A stretch of 64,000 nucleotides of DNA from the NCBI GenBank assembly GCA_964019135.1, contig OZ025252.1:45172959-45236958 (forward strand), in the 5' to 3' direction. The notes under the pieces were generated by a model that saw only the letters and a program-made list of their open reading frames with translations, ran no database searches and was not told the origin of the DNA. Both the position numbers and the translations under genes were made by a program. The stretch's first letter is position 1. Each line of letters opens with the position of its first letter. This DNA comes from Arenicola marina. Taxonomy: Eukaryota > Annelida > Polychaeta > Arenicolidae. Shown piece by piece: positions 51,771 through 64,000 of the stretch.

Positions 51771-52860
51771 TAGTGTAGCGCAGAGTGCAGCAGCAGACAT
51801 TTGGAGTCCATCATTGCCGCTGCCTCATCCACTTCCGAAGCACTCAGCATACCACGCCACCTCCAACCCCCAGCCCCTGTCAGCCCGTCCCTCTGTACAC
51901 CCCCAGACCCAGCCACCCGTGTGGCAGGGTGTGTAGCACAGCTGTCAGGCTATCACGGCGATGGCAAGAAAGCCACAGGGAGAGCGAGGCTGGGGGTGGA
52001 TCGCAGGGGTGAGTCGCGGGGGGTGGAGGGTGGGTGGTGGACTGGGTTCTTGGAAAACGGGGTAGGAGGAGGGAGGGGGAAGGCGGTGGCATGCGCATCA
52101 AATGGCTTCCCCTCCACTTTACTCTTTAATTTTTATAAATTAACCCTCATCTTCTTCACCCTCTATCACAGTATCACATATACATCGCAATGAGACCTCC
52201 CCCCACACTACAACCATCGCCACCCTCACTCCGACCTACCGACCCCCGTTTTCCACGTAGTAAGAACTAAACCCTCTTCACTACACCCCTCTAATAAAAC
52301 TCCACCCTCCTTGTCCACCCTTTCCGCCCCGAAACTCACGAACACACATAAACAGAGAGCCACCTCTGCACAGACATAAACAGAGACCCCTCCGGAAACA
52401 CTGCGCCCCGTCCCTCTCCACTCCCCTCCTCCCCCCCCCCCCCCGACCCCCCCGGGCAGGTAGCCCCGAGAGCCACCTCCATCGGCGCCTAACCTGGCAA
52501 CCACCAGGGGCCACGTGACCGGGGCAGGATGTGCCGAGCTGGGTCTGTAAACAGCGGAACGACAGCCATTATGGTCCGTCACAGACACTGGATGGCGTCA
52601 TTACAGGGACACAACCAGGGGGCGGGCGGGAGATTGGGTGGGGGGGGGGGGGGGGGTATACCATGTCCACTGATGTAGGGGGAGAGGGGCCATAGACCCA
52701 TTGCATGTCCGCTGACGTAGGGGGAGGGGTGCGGGGGAGGGGCGATAGACCTCTTCATGGTATAGGGTATAGGGAGGGGGCGGGGCATCCTTCCTGCGGC
52801 CCGCTCCTATATACCACCAGGTAGTAACCGGTACAGACGGTGCACAACGGGGGGAGCACG
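51771..52860. other. Non-coding stretch, no gene seen
   Basis: GC-rich with long C and G homopolymers (near 52430 and 52640) and a short duplicated segment at 52660-52745 (CTGATGTAGGGGGAGGGG-like). Confidence 0.45.
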
Positions 52861-52866
52861 TCAGAT

Positions 52867-53050
52867 AATAAATATACACGACGCCTTCTATAGCCGTCAG
52901 GACACGATACAATAAATATACACGACGCCTTCTATAGCCGTCAGGACACGATACAATAAATATACACGACGCCTTCTATAGCCGTCAGCACACGATACAA
53001 TAAATGTACACGGCTTCCTCCATAGACGTCAGAACACGATACAATAAATA
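52867..53050. repeat. 44-bp minisatellite, 4 copies
   Basis: Unit of 44 bp: AATAAATATACACGACGCCT, then TCTATAGCCGTCAGGACACG and ATAC. The last copy is diverged and shortened. Confidence 0.92.
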
Positions 53051-54625
53051 TATACGACGCCATAGCAGTGCATTCTAATACAACCTCAGGAAACTGGGAA
53101 ATAAATTATACACACGGTTACCATCACAGCTGTACTTTCACGCCAAGTTAATTTTGTGTTCTATGTCAATGTTGTGTCTACAGACAAAGGAGCGTCTGGA
53201 ACAATGAGACACCCGGATGAAACAGATCAAGACAAAGTGTGAACGCGTATGTACAACAGATTACGGTTTCACACTAGGCTAGTTCTAGACCACGGTGGCT
53301 CCCCGTCCACGTCAAAGTATAAAACAATAACTATACACTGCGCCTTCCATAGCTTGCAGGGCGGATCCAGAAAATCTGGATAGGGGGGGGGGCGGTTTCA
53401 GGGTCGGATCCAGATATCAATCCACATCAATACCACATCGATCACCCTCTCGCTCATTACAAGCTACACTAACCCCTTCCTAAGTTACTTCCCTTTACGT
53501 TGCTTTAAACAGTTGATCTTACATATGAAGGATTATGCTCCAAGGTGAATCTCGCCGGAACAATTTCAACTCGGTCAGTTTGTGTCTTTGTCTTGTGTAT
53601 ATACTATGCTGGAGTTAGCATGGTATCTATGTATGATATGTAAATACGTTTTCTATGGTAACGATCCCACTGACATACAAATGGAAAACGCTGGTTACTC
53701 TATCGCAGGGTAAAAAAAAAACACAGATTGAGCTACGTAACAAATAGTCTATTTTTGATTTGATAGCTTAAGTATAACAGACGGAGACACTTATATATAG
53801 GATATAAGAGGCCGACTTAAATGACGTAAGAATAGAATGTGCATGTCCTCTAGCGATGACCTAATAACCAGTACCCCCAGAATTAAAAAACCGTCATCGC
53901 CACAAAGGGGTTATTGTTGTGGCAGAGGGTGTGCTAACGTCTGCTACACGATATGTAACAGGCTTGTATCTGTACTCTCTGTCTGACTTACAATAGACAA
54001 AACAGACCCTCCGACAAACAAACGGATGCTTAGACAAAAAATGGCAAACCTTTTTCTTCAATTGCACATGTATAAGCGTTTAGATATCCCAGGCTTCTCG
54101 AACCTCGACATCATAGGGCCTGCGCCAAACCTTCCTCTCCACCGCCTGCCCACCCCCCCCCCCCCCACTCCCCCGCCCCTCGACTCCACCCCACCCCACA
54201 GCACCTGCCATCTTTGGCGAATGGTTAGCCCTACGTAGCGGCCTCCAGTCTCCAAGGCCATTTAATGGAAACCACTTGCAGTGAAAGCAAGGTGCGCGCA
54301 AGGTGGTAGGCATGTAAGTACCTCCTTCACACCTTCCACACCTAACTACCATCGCGAGCCACCGACGCTCGAGGCTTTCTTCAGCATAGAAATGTAGAGA
54401 ATTTCAATGCCTGTCCCTTGTCCATTGCGGCATTTATTCCTAGACACACAACTGCAGGTAGAGGTTTCCTCGTCAGGTATAGTAAACAGAGGGTTCAGGC
54501 TCTCTGGCTAAGCATGCGAGGTCCGTGTCGTTCGAGTATTTTCAAAATGCCGTTTCAAAGGTCTTGGGTCTGTCTTGGCAGCGTATCAAGCGACGTAAGG
54601 ACCGTCTTCGTGTTCCTTGGCCACA
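53051..54625. other. Unique non-coding stretch left of the 31-bp satellite
   Basis: AT-balanced unique sequence. No recognisable exon, RNA gene or mobile element. Confidence 0.45.
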
Positions 54626-54629
54626 AAGA

Positions 54630-57600
54630 CATGTCTAGTGGGGGATGTCTATCTATCTAGTGGGGGATGCCCTACCACAAAGACATATCTAGAGGGGGAT
54701 GCCCTACCACAAAGACATATCTAGGGGGTGATGCCTACCACAAAGACATATCTAGGGGGTGATGCCTACCACAAAGACATATCTAGTGGGGGATGCCCTA
54801 CCACAAAGACATATCTAGGGGGTGATGCCTACCACAAAGACATATCTAGGGGGTGATGCCTACCACAAAGACATATCTAGCGGGGGATGTCTACCACAAA
54901 GACATATCTAGCGGGGGATGCCTACCACAAAGACATATCTAGCGGGAGATGTCTACCACAAAGACATATCTAGTGGGGGATGCCCTACCACAAAGACATA
55001 TCTAGCGGGGGATGCCCACCACAAAGACATATCTAGTGGGGGATGCCCACCACAAAGACATATCTAGTGGGGGATGCCTACCACAAAGACATATCTAGTG
55101 GGGGATGCCTACCACAAAGACATATCTAGTGGGGGATGCCCACCACAAAGACATATCTAGCGGGGGATGCCTACCACAAAGACATATCTAGTGGGGGATG
55201 CCCACCACCAAGACATATCTAGTGGGGGATGCCCACCACAAAGACATATCTAGTGGGGGATGCCTACCACAAAGACATATCTAGCGGGAGATGCCTACCA
55301 CAAAGACATATCTAGCGGGTGATGCCTACCACAAAGACATATCTAGCGGCGGATGCCCACCACAAAGACATATCTAGCGGGGGATGCCTACCACAAAGAC
55401 ATATCTAGCGGGGGATGCCTACCACAAAGACATATCTAGAGGGGGATGTCTACCACAAAGACATATCTAGCGGGGGATGCCTACCACAAAGACATATCTA
55501 GAGGGGGATGTCTACCACAAAGACATATCTAGAGGGGGATGTCTACCACAAAGACATATCTAGCGGGTGATGCCCACCACAAAGACATATCTAGCGGGGG
55601 ATGTCTACCACAAAGACATATCTAGTGGGGGATGCCCTACCACAAAGACATATCTAGTGGGGGATGCCTACCACAAAGACATATCTAGCGGAGGATGTCT
55701 ACCACAAAGACATATCTAGCGGGGGATGCCAACCACAAAGACATATCTAGCGGGGGATGCCTACCACAAAGACATATCTAATGGGGGATGCCTACCACAA
55801 AGACATATCTAGTGGGGGATGCCCTACCACAAAGACATATCTAGCGGGGGATGTCTACCACAAAGACATATCTAGCGGGGGATGCCTACCGCAAAGACAT
55901 ATCTAGTGGGGGATGCCCACCACAAAGACATATCTAGCGGGGGATGTCTACCACAAAGACATATCTAGCGGGGGATGTCTACCACAAAGACATATCTAGC
56001 GGGGGATGCCTACCACAAAGACATATCTAGCGGGAGATGCCTACCACAAAGACATATCTAGTGGGGGATGCCCACCACAAAGACATATCTAGTGGGGGAT
56101 GCCCACCACAAAGACATATCTAGCGGGGGATGTCTACCACAAAGACATATCTAGCGGGGGATGCCCACCACAAAGACATATCTAGTGGGGGATGCCTACC
56201 ACAAAGACATATCTAGCGGGGGATGTCTACCACAAAGACATATCTAGCGGGGGATGCCCACCACAAAGACATATCTAGTGGGGGATGCCTACCACAAAGA
56301 CATATCTAGCGGGGGATGCCTACCACAAAGACATATCTAGCGGGGGATGTCTACCACAAAGACATATCTAGCGGGGGATGCCCACCACAAAGACATATCT
56401 AGTGGGGGATGCCTACCACAAAGACATATCTAGCGGGGGATGTCTACCACAAAGACATATCTAGCGGGGGATGCCCACCACAAAGACATATCTAGTGGGG
56501 GATGCCTACCACAAAGACATATCTAGCGGGGGATGCCTACCACAAAGACATATCTAGTGGGGGATGCCTACCACAAAGACATATCTAGCGGGGGATGCCT
56601 ACCACAAAGACATATCTAGCGGAGGATGTCTACCACAAAGACATATCTAGCGGGGGATGCCCACCACAAAGACATATCTAGCGGGGGATGCCCACCACAA
56701 AGACATATCTAGTGGGGGATGCCTACCACAAAGACATATCTAGCGGGGGATGCCTACCACAAAGACATATCTAGTGGGGGATGTCTACCACAAAGACATA
56801 TCTAGCGGGGGATGCCCACCACAAAGACATATCTAGTGGGGGATGCCTACCACAAAGACATATCTAGCGGGGGATGCCTACCACAAAGACATATCTAGTG
56901 GGGGATGCCCTACCACAAAGACATATCTAGCGGGGGATGCCCACCACAAAGACATATCTAGCGGGGGATGCCCACCACAAAGACATATCTAGTGGGGGAT
57001 GCCTACCACAAAGACATATCTAGTGGGGGATGTCTACCACAAAGACATATCTAGCGGGGGATGCCCACCACAAAGACATATCTAGTGGGGGATGCCTACC
57101 ACAAAGACATATCTAGTGGGGGATGCCTACCACAAAGACATATCTAGTGGGGGATGCCCTACCACAAAGACATATCTAGCGGGGGATGCCCACCACAAAG
57201 ACATATCTAGTGGGGGATGCCCACCACAAAGACATATCTAGTGGGGGCAGCCCACCACAAAGACATATCTAGCGGGGGATGCCTACCACAAAGACATCTA
57301 GAGGGGGATGTCTACCACAAAGACATATCTAGCGGGGGATGCCTACCACAAAGACATATCTAGAGGGGGATGTCTACCACAGACATATCTAGAGGGGGAT
57401 GTCTACCACAAAGACATATCTAGCGGGTGATGCCCACCACAAAGACATATCTAGCGGGGGATGTCTACCACAAAGACATAACTAGTGGGGGATGCCCTAC
57501 CACAAAGACATATCTAGTGGGGGATGCCTACCACAAAGACATATCTAGCGGAGGATGTCTACCACAAAGACATATCTAGCGGGGGATGCCAACCACAAAG

Positions 57601-58612
57601 ACATATCTAGCGGGGGATGCCTACCACAAAGACATATCTAATGGGGGATGCCTACCACAAAGACATATCTAGTGGGGGATGCCTACCACAAAGACATATC
57701 TAGTGGGGGATGCCCTACCACAAAGACATATCTAGCGGGGGATGTCTACCACAAAGACATATCTAGCGGGGGATGCCTACCGCAAAGGCATATCTAGTGG
57801 GGGATGCCCACCACAAAGACATATCTAGTGGGGGATGCCCACCACAAAGACATATCTAGCGGGGGATGTCTACCACAAAGACATATCTAGCGGGGGATGT
57901 CTACCACAAAGACATATCTAGCGGGGGATGCCTACCACAAAGACATATCTAGCGGGAGATGCCTACCACAAAGACATATCTAGTGGGGGATGCCCACCAC
58001 AAAGACATATCTAGTGGGGGATGCCCACCACAAAGACATATCTAGCGGGGGATGTCTACCACAAAGACATATCTAGCGGGGGATGCCCACCACAAAGACA
58101 TATCTAGTGGGGGATGCCTACCACAAAGACATATCTAGCGGGGGATGTCTACCACAAAGACATATCTAGCGGGGGATGCCCACCACAAAGACATATCTAG
58201 TGGGGGATGCCTACCACAAAGACATATCTAGCGGGGGATGCCTACCACAAAGACATATCTAGCGGGGGATGTCTACCACAAAGACATATCTAGCGGGGGA
58301 TGCCCACCACAAAGACATATCTAGTGGGGGATGCCTACCACAAAGACATATCTAGCGGGGGATGTCTACCACAAAGACATATCTAGCGGGGGATGCCTAC
58401 CACAAAGACATATCTAGCGGGGGATGTCTACCACAAAGACATATCTAGCGGGGGATGCCCACCACAAAGACATATCTAGCGGGGGATGCCCACCACAAAG
58501 ACATATCCAGTGGGGGATGCCTACCACAAAGACATATCTAGCGGGGGATGCCTACCACAAAGACATATCTAGTGGGGGATGTCTACCACAAAGACATATC
58601 TAGCGGGGGATG
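54630..58612. repeat. 31-bp satellite array of about 128 copies, open at its right end
   Basis: Unit of 31 bp: CTACCACAAAGACATATCTA and GCGGGGGATGC, with common variants at four positions. Marker variants (GCCAACCAC, TAATGGGGG, CCGCAAAG, GCGGGAGATG) recur at distances of 1860-1922 bp, showing a duplicated block of about 60-62 units. The array runs into the assembly gap, so its true length is unknown. Confidence 0.97.
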
Positions 58613-58812
58613 NNNNNNNNNNNNNNNNNNNNNNNNNNNNNNNNNNNNNNNNNNNNNNNNNNNNNNNNNNNNNNNNNNNNNNNNNNNNNNNNNNNNNNNN
58701 NNNNNNNNNNNNNNNNNNNNNNNNNNNNNNNNNNNNNNNNNNNNNNNNNNNNNNNNNNNNNNNNNNNNNNNNNNNNNNNNNNNNNNNNNNNNNNNNNNNN
58801 NNNNNNNNNNNN
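58613..58812. other. Assembly gap (200 N)
   Basis: Exactly 200 undetermined bases at the right end of the 31-bp satellite, a usual placeholder for a gap of unknown size where the array could not be assembled. Confidence 0.99.
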
Positions 58813-60060
58813 AAACGACAGCTAAAGATCGGCCGTCGGCGTCTGCAGGTGAGGGGGAGAGGGCAGGTGGCGGGGGTGGAGGCAGTGGCAGACACCTGCA
58901 TGCAAGGCCAACAGGGAGAGGAGTGATTGCGTGGGGGGGGGGGGGGCTGGGGTGATAAGGGGCGGGGAGGGGGAGTGGCTGGGAGGAGGGGGTGTGGTCA
59001 GACGTGGAGGATGCATAGTGGGGGAAGACATGAGAAAGGCAGATCAGATGAGGAAGACTTCACGGAGACAGAACTGCCGGGACAAAAGGGGGAGGGGGCG
59101 GCAGAGAAAATGGTCTAAGCTATATGGAGCCACGAGGTAAAGCAAGGTACAGGAGCATACAGAAACAGAATGTTGGAGAATGGGGCGGGGGGGAGTGGGG
59201 GGCTGAAGATAGAGCGGAAGGGTGAGAGGGCAGTGGTGGAAAGGTGGCAGGGTACGGCCGCCGCACTGTTACATTCCAGCTATAGGGTGGAGCCCACAGG
59301 GCAGGCCGGGGAACAAACAACCAGGCAGGGTGGTATACATGTATGTATCACTGTACAGATCAACTGGGTCACCTGACATGAGACAGACCATTGTGCCGTC
59401 CTGTGGGAGCTGCGCAAACCTAATTATAAAAGATAGAGTTTACACTGGGACCCCATAAGATCAACGAAGAGTTGCGCTTTACATCGAGCCACAGCCTAAC
59501 ATAACACAGCCGCTGCTCACTCAGTCGCCAGGCAAACCTAATTAACCATATCCCGAGTCCCGACCCCGCTGGCCCTCTGATACAGCCACGTGAATAGGCG
59601 GCTGGGTCTGATATAGACCCGGAGAAGTCTTGAAAGGACTGGGGCGGCATACAGGTAGTTGACAGGGTTTTGATACATGGGGGATTTTTTTTCGGGCTGT
59701 CTTACACATATGTATAAATGGCGTATGGCGCAATGTCTTTTCACGGTTTTCACGACAATAATGCCGCCCTTCATAAGTAATATGTGTAAAAGACAAACTT
59801 GCTGTTTGTATGTCCCGTCAGAGATTGCACCGACATAAAGCGCGCTTTTACCACTGGTTTCAGTTTTATCATAAGGTAAGGTGCTCCGCGCTGTTTTATA
59901 GGGCAATGGCAGGATATATATAAGCATATATAGGTGTATATACAGCGGGACATCCAGGGACCTCGCAAGTCTTGGTGACGGGTGGGGGGGGGGGGGGTGG
60001 GAGGAGCAATTCTGGGTTATCGGACCACCCTGATACCGCCCCGTGAACTGAGAAACCTGG
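58813..60060. other. Non-coding stretch right of the gap
   Basis: G-rich left part, then unique sequence. No frame looks like a protein and no mobile element was recognised. Confidence 0.45.
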
Positions 60061-60150
60061 GACAGAGGGGTTCTCGGACCGCAGGGTTCCCTGACCACAG
60101 GGTTCTCGGACCACAGGGTTCTCGGCCCACAAGGTTCTCGGACCACCGTG
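60061..60150. repeat. 19-bp short tandem repeat, about 5 copies
   Basis: Copies of GGTTCTCGGACCACAGGG-like sequence with substitutions. Confidence 0.8.
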
Positions 60151-60781
60151 ACTCGCCTAGAGACTCTAAGTAGCCGGCCCACCCACTGTCATCGTTACAT
60201 ATAACTTCCTGTCACCGTATCCCCGGTAGACGAGGGACCCCCCACGTGGTTTATCAGCCCCAGGCGGGGTGGGGGCGGGGTGGCTGGGCCAGAGGTCAGT
60301 GGCACGCGAGACAGCAGCCGGGGTCAGCTGGGGTCCAGCACCCACTGACACAAGTATACAATGTATACGAGACCTATGTACGCAGAACTCACCCTGGACA
60401 CTCCCTCAATCTTCTTAGAACCACAACACATATTGACAGAGCGCGTCTTTGGAAAAAGACCGCTGGTTAAACAAATATCCGCCAGTTTGGCAGCAATCAA
60501 GCAAAGATGGAGAGGTTATTGACCGTGGATAGATGGCGATAGACTAAGATATATATCTGACCGTTACCCACGGTCAGTGTGTTAGTCGCGCACCGTCCTG
60601 TGCGTCCCGTGCGCATGATGCGTGATGCGACCGTGACCCCCCACCTCCCCCCCCCCACCACTCCCATATAAATGGACTTTAATTGCGGCATGGTTTACCC
60701 ATCACCTGCAGTCAACGTTACTAAACTCAAAGCTCAAGTCAATTTTCTCGTCCATGCAAAAAGGGGACCTCATGTTTTATT

Positions 60782-60785
<4 letters not shown>
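60151..60785. other. Non-coding stretch, no feature seen
   Basis: Unique sequence without recognisable genes. Confidence 0.4.
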
Positions 60786-60835
<50 letters not shown>

Positions 60836-60839
60836 TATA
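60786..60839. repeat. TA dinucleotide microsatellite
   Basis: About 25 TA repeats with one interruption. Confidence 0.97.
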
Positions 60840-61860
60840 CATTGCAGTAGAACAGTCTCAACGGGAACGCGGTTATCCAAACCCCAGTTAATATACATGG
60901 GTAATTAATGATCCCAGAAAGAAAACCACCAATGAATTAACTCCGCATTGCAGAACTGGCAGTTAAATATTTAATGGCTCCGTTGCAATTAAACGCCTCC
61001 AACCCCCTGGTGTGACTGCCAAGGTGGAGTCTGTGGGATGCAAGGGGCCACTAAAGGAGGGAGGCGACAAGCAATCACTGTGGGAGCCCCCATCCCCCCC
61101 CCCCCCCCCCAACACACACACACACCATATCCAATGGTTTATTGCAGTCTGGTGGTAAATCATGCACACTTCTCCCTTGGGGTCTAATGCATTCTGCAGA
61201 CCTCAATTAAAGTCATTCATCAAGGAATGGCTGCTACACCCTTAATAAAACGGACTAATGGAGGGGGTGATTTCTAGTACTGTCTTCTCTCCCCTAATGG
61301 ATTTATTGTCCTTTGCAGGATATATTGCAGGATGTGTGCTTGAGTGCACTCCTCCCACACAAAGGACGATGAGTCACAACCACACAGATGACCTCAAGTG
61401 AGCTAAGCCCTTTTCAGAGAACAGAGATGATAGGCCGAGTACAGCAAATACTTGGTCAAATTAGATTGAAGGTCAAAGACTCCCAAAAGAAAGCCCTATC
61501 TAAACATTGCTAAAGAGCTTCAGTGGAGTTGTGAGACCAGGACTTATCAGTATAGTGACCTTGTATAAGATAGGCACAGTCTGAACTTTGACAATGGGGC
61601 ACAGTACTGTATAGTACAGAACAGTACAGTGAAACCCTTTATACGCAGAATGTGTGTGTGTGGAGGAGGGGGGTTGTAGAATGGATGGATTGGTGTTTTT
61701 CGCCACAGTTGTGCACACATGGGTCATACAGCAATGAGAAACCGGTGGCATAAAAAGCAAAGGGCCCCAAATACAGGTCCGCTTGGAACCGCAGTGGGCA
61801 GGGTATCTAGCATTTGAGAACGGCAGCTCCCTGGTGGTAAATAGACAATGTTAGGTGTTC
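60840..61860. other. Non-coding stretch, no gene seen
   Basis: Unique sequence with one C run (near 61096) and a short CA run. No exon was recognised. Confidence 0.45.
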
Positions 61861-61864
61861 AACA

Positions 61865-63345
61865 TGTTCTCACATTGAGTTACAGCTGGTGACCTATCTC
61901 ACATTGAGTTACAGCTGGTGACCCATCTCACATTGAGTTACAGCTGGTGACTCTCACATTGAGTTACAGCTGGTGACCCATCTCACATTGAGTTACAGCT
62001 GGTGACCCATCTCACATTGAGTTACAGCTGGTGACCAACTCACATTGAGTTACAGCTGGTGACCCATCTCACATTGAGTTACAGCTGGTGACCAACTCAC
62101 ATTGAGTTACAGCTGGTGACCCATCTCACATTGAGTTACAGCTGGTGACCCAACTCACATTGAGTTACAGCTGGTGACCTATCTCACATTGAGTTACAGC
62201 TGGTGACCCAACTCACATTGAGTTACAGCTGGTGACCCAACTCACATTGAGTTACAGCAGGTGACCCAACTCACATTGAGTTACAGCTGGTGACCCATCT
62301 CACATTGAGTTACAGCTGGTGACCTATCTCACATTGAGTTACAGCTCGTGACCCATCTCACATTGAGTTACAGCTGGTGACCCATCTCACATTGAGTTAC
62401 AGCTGGTGACCTATCTTACATTGAGTTACAGCTGGTGACCCATCTCACATTGAGTTACAGCTGGTGACCCAACTCACATTGAGTTACAGCTGGTGACCCA
62501 TCTCACATTGAGTTACAGCTGGTGACCTATCTCACATTGAGTTACAGGTGGTGACCCAACTCACATTGAGTTGCAGCTGGTGACCCAACTCACATTGAGT
62601 TGCAGCTGGTGACCCAACTCACATTGAGTTGCCGCTGGTGACCCAACTCACATTGAGTTACAGCTGGTGACCCAACTCACATTGAGTTACAGCTGGTGAC
62701 CTATCTCAGTGAGTTACAGCTGGTGACCCAACTCACATTGAGTTACAGCTGGTGACCCAACTCACATTGAGTTGCAGCTGGTGACCCAACTCACATTGAG
62801 TTGCAGCTGGTGACCCAACTCACATTGAGTTACAGCTGGTGACCCAACTCACATTGAGTTACAGCTGGTGACCTATCTCAGTGAGTTACAGCTGGTGACC
62901 CAACTCACATTGAGTTACAGCTGGTGACCCAACTCACATTGAGTTGCAGCTGGTGACCCAACTCACATTGAGTTGCAGCTGGTGACTCAACTCACATTGA
63001 GTTACAGCTGGTGACCCATCTCACCTTGAGGTACAGCGGGTGACCTATCTCAGTGAGTTGCAGCTGGTGACCCAACTCACATTGAGTTACAGCTGGTGAC
63101 CCAACTCACAGTGAGTTGCAGCTGGTGACCCATCTCACATTGAGTTACAGCTGGTGACCCAACTCACATTGAGTTACAGCTGGTGACCCATCTCACATTG
63201 AGTTACAGCTGGTGACCTATCTCTGTGAGTTGCAGCTGGTGACCCAACTCACATCGAGTTACAGCTGGTGACCCATCTCAGTGAGTTGCAGCTGGTGACC
63301 CAACTCACATTGAGGTACAGATGGTGACCCAACTCACCTTGATTT
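61865..63345. repeat. 29-bp minisatellite, about 50 copies
   Basis: Unit of about 29 bp: CTCACATTGAGTTACAGCTG and GTGACCCAA. Variants (GTTGCAG, shortened CTCAGTGAG copies) recur as blocks of about 175 bp in the right half, so there is higher-order structure. Confidence 0.95.
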
Positions 63346-64000
63346 ACAGCTGGTCCAACTTATATTGAGTGATGTACTGATGTATGGTAAAGTATCAGTT
63401 GATGAGTAAAGTAAAGCCCACATTTTAGTACCAGAATAAAGCTTCAAGCCGTATTTATGAGGTTGGAGTTATCCTTAACTCAGAAGGGATGGTCAGGCTT
63501 AATTAACTGACCTGCTGTCAAGCGAATGCCCTGCGGCAGTTGGTAGAATTAGCAATGTATCTATGAAATTATGTGTGTGAATACTTTTTTGCAATATTTC
63601 TCTGTTTATTATTCGTTACATGGCAACACAAATGTGTCTACAGGTCGTGGACCAAATAAAGAATTTAATTGACTTGTACATAGTATCCACCAATGCTTCA
63701 GTGTAATCTATATTGCTAACATGAAATTAATCCATTTCCACCCACCTGTGATATTCCAACTCCTGTAAGATGCCCTGGGACAAACAATGCTGGCGCAAAA
63801 ACTCTTTAATAACAAACAATACTGTACTTTACAACTGTAACAGCTTGTTTCAGCCAATGTATAGTACACTGGGCCCTAAGCTTCAAAGCTTTCCCATACT
63901 GCATAGATCTAGATACTTCCCCCGGGTGAGTATTTGGTAAATATGTGGTGCTAGAAGTGAGCAGAGAGAGTTGGTGACAAATATAAATTTGTCAATCTTA
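63346..64000. other. Unique AT-rich stretch at the right edge
   Basis: No gene, repeat or RNA feature was recognised up to the window edge. Confidence 0.5.

Noticed and set aside
54630-58612. CRISPR-like regular spacing in the 31-bp array
   Set aside because: Units are head-to-tail with no unique spacers, in a eukaryotic genome; it is a satellite.

Overview
This is a eukaryotic nuclear window: spliced genes with GT-AG introns, no operons, and a very heavy load of private minisatellites. Three protein-coding loci can be supported. (1) An EH-domain dynamin-like ATPase (EHD), minus strand, whose first coding exon is 3079-3993; the rest lies off the left edge. (2) YPEL5, plus strand, one coding exon at 8411-8779, complete at 122 residues. 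(3) A large RhoGEF of the PLEKHG1/2/3 type (DH-PH), minus strand, 13 coding exons from about 44.6 kb down to 18958. All its exon phases join without a break into a predicted protein of about 2068 residues.

Organism: the genes are clearly metazoan, but more diverged from human than jawed-vertebrate copies would be. Three features suggest an invertebrate deuterostome, most likely a cephalochordate (amphioxus): one EHD and one YPEL5 head to head, very GC-rich exons in an otherwise AT-balanced background, and intronic minisatellites that repeat exon-intron junctions. This assignment is an inference.

Layout: 1-3078 is EHD intron with a 13-copy 24-bp minisatellite and an 848-bp foldback transposon with a perfect 9-bp target duplication. 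3994-4363 is a compact divergent promoter between EHD and a probable YPEL5 leader exon. 4364-8356 is the presumed YPEL5 intron, with a 298-bp MITE, a 56-bp array and a hairpin. 8357-8779 is the YPEL5 coding exon. 9.1-13.05 kb holds two large arrays. 13.05-18 kb is non-repetitive DNA with two striking regulatory palindromes: an AP-1/E-box palindrome at 16316 and a perfect RFX X-box at 16947. 18.0-44.6 kb is the PLEKHG gene. 44.6-54.6 kb is its GC-rich, poly-C/poly-G-rich upstream flank, with several small arrays and no visible coding. 54.6-58.6 kb is a 31-bp satellite that runs into a 200-base assembly gap. 58.8-61.8 kb has no gene I can see. 61.86-63.35 kb is a 29-bp array.

Most interesting observation: in at least five of the 12 PLEKHG introns the tandem repeat is built from that intron's own splice site. 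Intron 9 starts with 16 tandem copies of the 5' splice site (33-bp unit, open and in frame, 11 residues each). Introns 7 and 2 end with 18 and 10 tandem copies of the 3' splice site (57- and 41-bp units); when the extra copies are read from an upstream acceptor in the coding frame they meet a stop. Intron 8 is filled by a degenerate array derived from its donor edge, and intron 4 has a 65-bp duplication of its donor. I recall, without being able to verify it here, that junction-containing intronic minisatellites called 'mirages' were described in amphioxus. If this is the same class, the concentration in one gene and the in-frame donor ladder are the new parts.
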